Source: Thermus igniterrae ATCC 700962 (GTDB lineage: Bacteria; Deinococcota; Deinococci; Deinococcales; Thermaceae). From it: 64,000 bases of DNA. This document shows positions 19,080 to 25,992 of the stretch, piece by piece. The DNA is taken from contig NZ_AQWU01000064.1 in assembly GCF_000376265.1 (NCBI RefSeq), positions 103 through 64,102 on the forward strand. Reading direction: 5' to 3'. The notes beneath the pieces were generated by a model. It had not been told where the DNA came from. It ran no database searches and was given only the letters and a program-made list of their open reading frames with translations. Numbering within the stretch: the stretch's first letter is position 1; the number at the start of each line of letters is the position of its first letter. The position numbers were made by a program, and so were the translations under genes.

Positions 19080-19845
19080 ACACCTCCTCCAAAAAACTTC
19101 TTACCGCCCGGGTGAAGGCCAGGGGGTCTTCCAGGGGGGCGGCGTGCCCCGTGGGCAGGGCCTGGAGCCTGGCCCCAAGGGCCTCGGCCAGGGCCTGGGC
19201 GTAGGGCCTGGGAAAGAGGAGGTCCTCCTCCCCGTAGAGGACCAGGGCCGGGAGGCGGAGGGCTTTCAGGCGGGGGCGCAGGTCCTCTAGCCCCAGGAAC
19301 CCCAGGAGGAGCCCTTCTTGGGCCCTTTCTGTGGGGGCCTGGGAGGCCAGGGACTGAAGGCCCTCGGGGGCCAGGAGCTCGGGGTGGGCGTTGAGGAAGC
19401 CTGCCCCATACACCCAGGGCAGGGCTACCCGGAGCCGCAAAGGGGTGCCCCCGGTCTTTAGGGCATGAAGCCAGCTTTCCGCCTTGGCCCTCAGGGCGGC
19501 GTCCAGGTAGGGGGTGGTGCAGGCCAGGGCCAGGGCCCGCACCCGCCTGGGGGCCAGTAGGGCCAGGTTTAAGGCCACCACCCCGCCGTTGGAAAGCCCC
19601 ACCAAGGCGGCCTCCTCCCAGCCCAGCCCCTCCAGGAGCCCCAGGAGGTCCTGGGCGTGGACCTCGGGGGTGTAGGCCCCTTCGGGGGCCTCGCTCTCCC
19701 CCTGCCCGCGCATGTCGTAGCGGAGGAGGGTGTAGCCCCCAAGGTGGGGCACCACCGGGTCCCAGCTTTCCAGGCGCTGGAAAAGGCCGTTGAGGAGGAC
19801 CACCCGCGGGCCCTCTCCCTCCACCTTGTACCTAAGCCTGGCCAT
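19072..19845 (-). CDS. Alpha/beta hydrolase 2 (3-oxoadipate enol-lactonase-like)
   Basis: 257-aa alpha/beta hydrolase with the elbow LVGLSNGGVVALN, an acid in LVLYGEEDLLF and the His in LPTGHAAPLEDP. The RYDMRGQGESEAP stretch and GLSNGG elbow recall the enol-lactonase (PcaD) subgroup. No other protocatechuate genes are near, so only the fold and a hydrolytic role are supported. It is clearly different from hydrolase 1, so the operon carries two distinct hydrolases. Confidence 0.78.
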   Translation of the reverse strand: MARLRYKVEGEGPRVVLLNGLFQRLESWDPVVPHLGGYTLLRYDMRGQGESEAPEGAYTPEVHAQDLLGLLEGLGWEEAALVGLSNGGVVALNLALLAPRRVRALALACTTPYLDAALRAKAESWLHALKTGGTPLRLRVALPWVYGAGFLNAHPELLAPEGLQSLASQAPTERAQEGLLLGFLGLEDLRPRLKALRLPALVLYGEEDLLFPRPYAQALAEALGARLQALPTGHAAPLEDPLAFTRAVRSFLEEVYA

Positions 19846-21310
19846 ATCTCTCCTCCCAAAGCCGCTTCAGGGCCTCCTTCTGCACCTTGCCGGGGCCGGT
19901 TTTGGGGAGTTCCTCCAGGAGGATGAGGTACTTGGGCACCTTGTACCCCGCCAGCTTTCCCTTCAGGAAGGTGCGGAGGGCCTCGAGGTCCAAGGGTGTC
20001 CTCAGGGCCACAAAGGCCGCCCCCACCTCGCCCCATTTGGGGTCCGGCACCCCCACCACCGCCGCCTCCCGCACCGCGGGGTGGTCGTAGAGGGCCCGCT
20101 CCACCTCCACCGGGTAGACGTTCTCCCCCCCGGAGATGAACATTTCCTTGCGCCGGCCCGCAATGTAGTACCGCCCCCCCTCGTCCCGGTAGGCCAGGTC
20201 CCCAGTTCTGAGCCAAAGCCTTTCCCCGTCAAAGGCGAAGACCTTTTCGTTCTCCTCCGGGCGGCGGAAGTACCCCAGCATCACCACGCTCCCCGAAAGC
20301 CAGAGCTCCCCCGCCTCCCCCACCCCCGCTTCCCGGCCGTCCTCCCGCACCAGGCGGGCCCAGAGGTGGGGCATGGGCCGGCCCACGCTTTCGGGGTGGG
20401 CCTCGGCTTCCTCCACCTCAAAGGTGAAGCAGTTCACCCCGCACTCCGTGAGCCCGTACCCCTGCTTGAAGCGTACCCCCTTGGCCCGGAAGGCCTCCCG
20501 CACCGGGGCGGGGCAGGGGGCTCCCCCGGAGATGGCGAAGCGCACGGAGGAGAGGTCGGCCTCCCCAAACCCCGGGGTCTCCAGGAGCATCTGGTACATG
20601 GTGGGCACCAGGAAGAGGACCGTGGGCCGGTGGGCCTCTAGGAGGGCCAGGTACTCCTCGGGGCGGAAGCGCTCCATGAGCACCACCTCTCCCCCCAGGT
20701 AGAGGAGGGGGGTGGCCAGGGCGTTGAGGGCCGCGTGGAACATGGGGGTGGCCAGGATGTAGCGGTCCTCCCGGGAAAGCCCCCAGGCGAAGGCGGTGTT
20801 CACCGCGTTGAGGAGGAGCTGGCGGTAGGGGATCAGGGCCCCCTTGGGCAGGCCCGTGGTGCCTCCGGTGAAGAGGAGGAGGGCAGGGTCTTCCAGCCCC
20901 ACCCGGACCTCCTCCGGGGCCTCTTCCCCCTCCAGGAGGGCCTCGAGGGGAAGGGCCTCTGGGTCCAGGGCCTTGGCGGCCTCGGCGAAGCCCTCGCCGT
21001 AGAGGAGCACCTTGGGTTCGCTGTAGGCGTGGAGGGCCTTGAGCTCCGTGAGGCTTAAGCGGTGGTTGAAGGGGGTGAGGATGTGGCCGAGGAGGGGCCC
21101 GGCGAAGAGGAGGTCCAGGTAGGCGGGGTGGTTCCAGGAAAGGAGGCCCACCCGGTCGCCCTTTCCCACCCCCAGGGCCTGCAAAAACCCCGCCGCCTTC
21201 CTGGCCCGCCGGTAGAGCTCGGCGTAGGTGAGCCAGCCATCCCGGAACCACACGGCCCGCCTTTCGGGGTGGTACCGGGCCAGGCGGCCCAGCCAGTTGG
21301 CCTCAAGCAC
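19832..21310 (-). CDS. Acyl-CoA synthetase (AMP-forming)
   Basis: 492-aa adenylate-forming enzyme that activates a carboxylic acid to its CoA thioester. Motifs in order are LLLFTGGTTGLPKGALIP (A3, ATP), GYGLTECG, RTGDLAYRDEGGRYYIAGR (A7-A8 hinge), KEMFISGGENVYPVEVE and the C-terminal Lys in LPKTGPGKVQKEALKR. The length fits medium- or short-chain or aryl acid ligases; the acid is not evident. It overlaps the KAS III-like gene by 8 bases and hydrolase 2 by 14. Confidence 0.88.
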   Translation of the reverse strand: MLEANWLGRLARYHPERRAVWFRDGWLTYAELYRRARKAAGFLQALGVGKGDRVGLLSWNHPAYLDLLFAGPLLGHILTPFNHRLSLTELKALHAYSEPKVLLYGEGFAEAAKALDPEALPLEALLEGEEAPEEVRVGLEDPALLLFTGGTTGLPKGALIPYRQLLLNAVNTAFAWGLSREDRYILATPMFHAALNALATPLLYLGGEVVLMERFRPEEYLALLEAHRPTVLFLVPTMYQMLLETPGFGEADLSSVRFAISGGAPCPAPVREAFRAKGVRFKQGYGLTECGVNCFTFEVEEAEAHPESVGRPMPHLWARLVREDGREAGVGEAGELWLSGSVVMLGYFRRPEENEKVFAFDGERLWLRTGDLAYRDEGGRYYIAGRRKEMFISGGENVYPVEVERALYDHPAVREAAVVGVPDPKWGEVGAAFVALRTPLDLEALRTFLKGKLAGYKVPKYLILLEELPKTGPGKVQKEALKRLWEERYGQA

Positions 21311-22310
21311 AAAGCCCTCCTTCCAGGCGGAGCACCGCCGCCCCGTAGAAGTACCCCACCCCCGCGGCCGCCAGGCCCACCAGGCTCCCCTCCCGCAGGA
21401 GCCCCCTTTCCCAGGCCAGCTTCAGGGAGAGGATGGGGTCCAGCTGCCCCAGGTGGCCGAAGCGCTCCAGGTAGAAGGACTGCTCCTCCCCGAGGCCAAG
21501 CCCCTCCAGCACCGCCCGGTGGGCGGAGCGCTTCATGTGCAAAAGGGCCAGGTAGTCCAGGTCCGCCTGGGTGTAGCCCGCCTCGGCCAGGGCCTCCCGC
21601 ACCACCTCCAGGAAGCTTGGGATGGAGGTGGCGTCCAGCCTCCGCTTCATCCCCTCAGGGTCCTCCACCCTGAGGCGGTACTCTCCCAGGGTTTCCGGGG
21701 TGAGTGGCCGCCGCGTCCCCCCCACGGGCACCTTGACGGCCAAGGCCAGGAGGGGGTCCATGCGGTGGGCCAGCCCCAGAAGCCTGAGGCCCGGCCCTTC
21801 CCGGGTGAGGACCAGGGCCCCCCCTCCCGCGGCCAGGTCGTATAGGAAGCGGGTGTGGGGGTCCTGGTAGTCCACCAGATCCCCGTTGCGGTAGCCCCCC
21901 GCCACCAGGACCACCCTCACCTCCTTCCGGGTGGCGAAAAGCCCCCGGGCCACCTCCAGGGCCCCCATGAGGGAGGCACACTTCTGGTTGAGGTCCAACC
22001 CCTTGGCCTCCCAGGCCCCCACAGCCCGGGCCAGGTAGGGGGCGGTGGCCCAGACCGGGTAGTCCTTGTGCTCCTCCACCATGGAGAGCACCCAGTCCAC
22101 CGCCCCGCCCTCCAGGCCCGCCGCCGCCAGGGCCCTTTGGGCGGCCCAGGCGGCCATGGCTGCGGGGTGGTCCTCCGGGCCGGGGATGGGCTTTTCCAGA
22201 ATGCCCAGTTTCTCCCGCACCACCTCAGGGGGCAGGCCGGACCGGTGGGCGATCTCCTCGGCCCCCATCCGCCCCTCTGGCAGGTACACGCCCAGGCTCC
22301 GCACGAACAT
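21303..22310 (-). CDS. Beta-ketoacyl synthase III-like (thiolase fold) enzyme
   Basis: First gene of the eleven-gene minus operon, 335 aa, of the FabH/HMG-CoA synthase branch of the thiolase superfamily. The nucleophile Cys111 is kept (DLNQKCASLMGALEVARG). The FabH His seems to be in LLHMKRSAHRAVLEGLG. Where FabH has Asn in YGNTSAAS, this protein reads FGHLGQLDPI, so the third triad position is His. It is therefore unlikely to be the normal fatty-acid initiator. CTGAGGAC precedes ATG 22310. It may condense or cleave an acyl group from the acid imported by the neighbouring ABC system. Confidence 0.72.
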   Translation of the reverse strand: MFVRSLGVYLPEGRMGAEEIAHRSGLPPEVVREKLGILEKPIPGPEDHPAAMAAWAAQRALAAAGLEGGAVDWVLSMVEEHKDYPVWATAPYLARAVGAWEAKGLDLNQKCASLMGALEVARGLFATRKEVRVVLVAGGYRNGDLVDYQDPHTRFLYDLAAGGGALVLTREGPGLRLLGLAHRMDPLLALAVKVPVGGTRRPLTPETLGEYRLRVEDPEGMKRRLDATSIPSFLEVVREALAEAGYTQADLDYLALLHMKRSAHRAVLEGLGLGEEQSFYLERFGHLGQLDPILSLKLAWERGLLREGSLVGLAAAGVGYFYGAAVLRLEGGLCA

Positions 22311-22333
22311 CTGTCCTCAGGGTAGGGAAGGGG

Positions 22334-22353
22334 CGTTACACGCCCGTTACACG
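22334..22353. promoter_or_regulatory. Direct-repeat operator candidate between divergent units
   Basis: Two exact copies of CGTTACACG (22334-22342 and 22345-22353) are separated by CC, an 11-base period of about one helical turn. They lie in the 77-base gap between the KAS III-like operon (-) and the MalT-like regulator (+). MalT-type regulators are known to bind direct repeats as oligomers, so this is a plausible binding site for the neighbouring protein. Confidence 0.5.
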
Positions 22354-22387
22354 CTGCTCCCGGCCCCCTTTGGGGCAGAATGAAGGC

Positions 22388-24964
22388 GTGCCCTATCCGG
22401 TGCCCCCCTCGAGGCTCCTCCCTCCCCGCACGGCCAAGGAGGTGCGGCGGTTCCGCCCCATCCGCCTGGTGGAGGCGGCCTTCCAGGGAAGCCCTGGGGT
22501 GGTCCTGGCCGCGGGGGCGGGGTACGGCAAGACCAGCCTGGCCTCGGAGTTCCCCGGGGTGTACGTGGCCCTGGCCGAAGAGGCCAAGGACCCGGCGGTC
22601 CTCCTCTGGCACCTTCTGGCCGCCTACGGGGAGCGGGCCCCCTTGGAGGAGGTGGCGGCCCTTCTGGAGGGAGGGGCCTGGCCCCGGGCCCTGGAGGCCC
22701 TTCTGGCGGCCTTGGAGCCCTTGGGGCCCCACTTCCTGGTCCTGGACGAGGCTCACCGGGCGGAAAGCCCCGAGGCCCTGCGCCTCCTGCGGGGCCTGGG
22801 CCAGCTTCCCGGCCTGAAGCTTCTGGTCCTCTCCCGCAAGGCGGCCCCCTTCGCCTTTTTCCGGGTGCTGGCCGAGCGGGAGCTGGCCTTTGACCCCGAG
22901 GAGGCCTGCGGTCTGGCCAAGGCCCTGGCCCCCGAGCTCCCCGCCTTTGAGGTGGAGCGGGCCCATTCCCTGGTAGGGGGCTGGCCTTTGGGCCTCAGGG
23001 TGGTCCTCCTGGCCATGCGCCGGGGGCTTAGGCCCGAGGTGGCCCTGGAAAGCGCCGAGGGGCTTCTTTCCTACCTGGCCTACGGCCTGCCCCCAGAGGT
23101 GCTCCGGGAGGCGGCCCGCCTGGCCCTTCTGGGGGAGGTGCCCAAGGCTGAGGCCCAGGGCCTCCTCCCCTATGCCCAGGACCTCCTCCTGGAGGAGCGG
23201 GAGGGGCGTCTGGCCTTCCACCCCCTGGTGCGGAGCGCCCTAAAAGGCCTTCTGCCCGAGGCGGAGGCCCGGGCCCTCCTTGCCCAAGCGGCTGAGGCAG
23301 CCTTGGCCCAGGGGGAGGGGGTGCGGGCGGCGGAGTTCCTGCTGGAGGCGGGCCGGCTCGGCCATGCCGCGGACCTCCTCCTGCGGGAGGGGTTTGCCTG
23401 GCTGGAGCGGGGGCTCACCTACACCGTGCTCCGCCTCCTGAGCCACCTCCCCCTCCCCCTGCGGCAGGGGCGCAGGGGCCTCCTCCTCCTCGAGGCCGAA
23501 GCCCTGCGCCAGGCCGGGCGCTACCCCGAGGCGGAGGCTGCCTACCAGGAGGCCCTAAGGGCTGGGGAGGAGCGGGCTTATTTGGGCCTGGTCCGCCTCT
23601 TTCTGGACTCGGTGGAGCCCGCCCGGGCCCGGCCCTACCTGGAGGAGGCCCTAAGGCGTTTTCCCGAGGAGGCCAGGCCCCTTCTGGCGGAGAACCTGCT
23701 CAACGAGGGCCGGGTGGCGGAGGCTGAGGCCCTGGGGATGGGCGGGGCCCGGCTCCTTCTGCGCCAGGGAAAGCCGGAGGCCGCCCTGGCTCTCCTGCGC
23801 CAGGCCAGGGACCCGGGCCTCCACCGCCCGCCCCAGAACCACCGGGAGGGGAGCCTGCTTCGGGCCCTCCTGGAGTGCGTGGCTGGGGACGCCAGGGAGG
23901 GGCTGGCCTTTGCTGAGCGGGGCCGGCGGGAGGCCGAGGTGCTGGGAAGTCCCTTCGGGGTGGCCCTGGCCGAGGCCCGGCGGGGGCACGCCCTCCTGGC
24001 CCTGGGGCGCCTGGCGGAGGCGGAGGCCGCCTACCGGGCGGCCATGGACCTGGCGGAGGGGGGGCCGGCCCGGCTCAAGGTGGAGGCCCTGGCGGGCTTG
24101 GCCGCCTTGGGTGAGGAGGGGGCTTACGGGGAGATGGTGCGGCTTTGCCGGGCCTCGGGGGACCTCTGGGTGGAGGGGTTCTTGACCCTGATGGTGGCCT
24201 TAGCCCGGCTCCGGCAGGGGGAGGCCTTTCCCCTGCCGGCACTTCCCCTGCTGGACCCCTTCCTCGGGGCCTTGGCCGGGGCCTATCCCTTCCGGGAAGG
24301 GTGGGAGGGGCTTTTGGAGCGCTACCCCTTCCTGGCCAAACCCACCCTCTTTGCCCCTCCCCTGCCCCGGGTGCGCCGGGCCCTCTGGCGGCTTGGGCGG
24401 CTGGCCCTGCCCTACCACCCCGGGGTGCGGGTGGAGGTCCTGGCCCTGGGGGGGTTCCAAGTACGGGTGGAGGGCAGGCCGGTGCGCTTCCGGCGGGAAA
24501 AGGCCCGGCTCCTCCTGGCCTTGTTGAGCACTCAGGCCTGGGACAGAGAGGCGCTGGAGGAGGCCCTGGGGGTATCCCCTGGGGAGTTTCGCGTGCTCTG
24601 GTGGGAGGTGGTGGGCGCCCTGGAGCCCGGCCGGCCCAAGGGGGCCCCGCCCTACTTCCTCCGCACCCGGCCCTACGGGCTTCACCTCGAGGCCCCCGAG
24701 CTCTACCTGGACCTCCTGGACTCCCAGGCCCCCCCGGCCCTGCCCTTCCAGGGCCTGGACCATCCCTTTTTGGAGGACTGGGGCCGGGCCTGGGCCGAGG
24801 CCAGGCGCCGGGCCCTCCTGCAAAGCCCCAACCCCGGGGACTGGCTCCAGGCCCTGCGCCTGGACCCCCTGGACGAGGAGGCCCTTGCCCGCCTCCGGGC
24901 TACTCCCCTCTACCCCGAGGCCTCCCGCCTTCACCAGGAGGCCCTGGAGGAGTTGGGCCTCTAG
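22388..24964 (+). CDS. MalT/LAL-like ATPase regulator with C-terminal SARP-type wHTH
   Basis: Large STAND-type transcription regulator of about 858 aa. The N-terminus carries PPSRLLPPR and Walker A GAGYGKTS (about residues 43-50), followed by Walker B FLVLDEAHRAE. The middle (about 280-620) is TPR-like helical repeat rich in Ala and Leu pairs. Near the C-terminus LALGGFQVRVEGRPVRFRRE and KARLLLALLS match the winged helix of SARP-type activators, followed by a short BTAD-like stretch. A LuxR-type HTH, usual in MalT, is not seen. GTG 22388 fits the family start; TTG 22370 is in frame too, and neither has a strong ribosome site. It is divergent from the acyl-CoA/ABC operon and probably controls it. 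Confidence 0.75.
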   Translation: MPYPVPPSRLLPPRTAKEVRRFRPIRLVEAAFQGSPGVVLAAGAGYGKTSLASEFPGVYVALAEEAKDPAVLLWHLLAAYGERAPLEEVAALLEGGAWPRALEALLAALEPLGPHFLVLDEAHRAESPEALRLLRGLGQLPGLKLLVLSRKAAPFAFFRVLAERELAFDPEEACGLAKALAPELPAFEVERAHSLVGGWPLGLRVVLLAMRRGLRPEVALESAEGLLSYLAYGLPPEVLREAARLALLGEVPKAEAQGLLPYAQDLLLEEREGRLAFHPLVRSALKGLLPEAEARALLAQAAEAALAQGEGVRAAEFLLEAGRLGHAADLLLREGFAWLERGLTYTVLRLLSHLPLPLRQGRRGLLLLEAEALRQAGRYPEAEAAYQEALRAGEERAYLGLVRLFLDSVEPARARPYLEEALRRFPEEARPLLAENLLNEGRVAEAEALGMGGARLLLRQGKPEAALALLRQARDPGLHRPPQNHREGSLLRALLECVAGDAREGLAFAERGRREAEVLGSPFGVALAEARRGHALLALGRLAEAEAAYRAAMDLAEGGPARLKVEALAGLAALGEEGAYGEMVRLCRASGDLWVEGFLTLMVALARLRQGEAFPLPALPLLDPFLGALAGAYPFREGWEGLLERYPFLAKPTLFAPPLPRVRRALWRLGRLALPYHPGVRVEVLALGGFQVRVEGRPVRFRREKARLLLALLSTQAWDREALEEALGVSPGEFRVLWWEVVGALEPGRPKGAPPYFLRTRPYGLHLEAPELYLDLLDSQAPPALPFQGLDHPFLEDWGRAWAEARRRALLQSPNPGDWLQALRLDPLDEEALARLRATPLYPEASRLHQEALEELGL

Positions 24965-24968
24965 CCCC

Positions 24969-25886
24969 TCACTCCCAAGGCCCGGCCGCCGCCTCCTGAA
25001 GGAGGACGAGGGTGGGCTGGCAGGCGGGGGGCCTAGTCTCCAGGGCCCGGGCCAGGGCCTCCCCTTGGCCAAAGGCCAGGCTGGGGATCAGGTAGAAGGC
25101 GAGGCTTTTCACCCCTTCCCAGGCCTCCTGGGCCAGGCCTGGGTCTGGGGACTGGCAGGCCTCCTGCACCAGGCTTTGCAGGCGCTCCAGGGTGGCCAGG
25201 GGGTCCCGGGGCCAGAGGTCCAGGCCAAGCCCTGCCTCCAGGGCGAAGAGGAGGTCCATGGCCGCCTCCTTGGCCTCATCGGGATGGCGGAAGATGGAGG
25301 GTGGAGCCGAGGCGGGGTAGAGGGCCCGGAGGGCGGCCAGGTTCTCCGCCACCCTTTCCTGCACCGGGGAAGGCAGATGGGGCCTAAGTTCCTCCAGATG
25401 GATCTGGAGGTGCCAGAGGAGGAAGAACCCCAGGCGGTAGGCCTCCTTATTGAGGAGGAAGCCCTGCCGGTAGCCCTCGGCTACCCCCAGGGCCATCTGG
25501 ACCAGCAGGCCCGCCTTTAGGCCCGGGGTGGGGTTGGGCACCAACTGGGCCTGGGCCCGGCTCAGGAGAGGCGAGGCCCTCTGGGCCAGGGCCCGCAGGC
25601 CTTCCGGTTCCTCCTCGCTTAGGCGCTTGGCCTCGGCCAGGAGGGCGGCCACCTGGGAGAGGAGCTCGGGATGCGCCCCCAGGCTTCCCGCCCAGAGGGC
25701 ATGGGCCTGGAAGAGGTGGGCGAGGGTGCCTTCCGTGGGGGCTTCGGCCAGGGCCTCGAGGCCCGCCCTTAGCCACTCCCCGGCCCAGAGGAGCCGCACC
25801 TCCCGCGCCAGGAGGAGGGGCTCCCCCAGGGCCCAGGGGCCCAAAAGAACGCCCAGCGCCAGGAGGCGGCAAGGCCAGCCGGCCAT
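24969..25886 (-). CDS. Exported helical protein of unknown function
   Basis: I do not recognise this 305-aa protein. It opens with a signal peptide (CRLLALGVLLGPWALGEP) and is otherwise alpha-helical, Leu/Ala/Glu-rich and without obvious catalytic motifs. Two Cys occur far apart near the C-terminus (QEACQSPD and PPACQPT) and might pair outside the cytoplasm. It converges on the regulator gene with only 4 bases between stops and lies downstream of secDF beyond a strong hairpin, so it may have its own promoter. The composition resembles other envelope proteins of this window more than any enzyme family. Confidence 0.6.
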   Translation of the reverse strand: MAGWPCRLLALGVLLGPWALGEPLLLAREVRLLWAGEWLRAGLEALAEAPTEGTLAHLFQAHALWAGSLGAHPELLSQVAALLAEAKRLSEEEPEGLRALAQRASPLLSRAQAQLVPNPTPGLKAGLLVQMALGVAEGYRQGFLLNKEAYRLGFFLLWHLQIHLEELRPHLPSPVQERVAENLAALRALYPASAPPSIFRHPDEAKEAAMDLLFALEAGLGLDLWPRDPLATLERLQSLVQEACQSPDPGLAQEAWEGVKSLAFYLIPSLAFGQGEALARALETRPPACQPTLVLLQEAAAGPWE

Positions 25887-25955
25887 GTTCTCCTCCGAAT
25901 CCTTCCCTGAGGATAGGGCCGGGTCCCGTCCCCGATTGTGGATTGGGAAAGCATG

Positions 25956-25979
25956 CCCCCCGCGGCCGGCCGCGGGGGG
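25956..25979. terminator. Perfect 24-base palindrome after secDF
   Basis: Six C, GCGG, the CCGG centre, CCGC and six G form a perfect inverted repeat just downstream of the secDF stop (25993). The run of U expected of a textbook terminator is short or absent on the minus strand. TTT follows on the plus strand. It probably ends secDF transcription, though as a palindrome it could also be a protein-binding site. Confidence 0.6.
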
Positions 25980-25992
25980 TTTGGGGGAGGCT

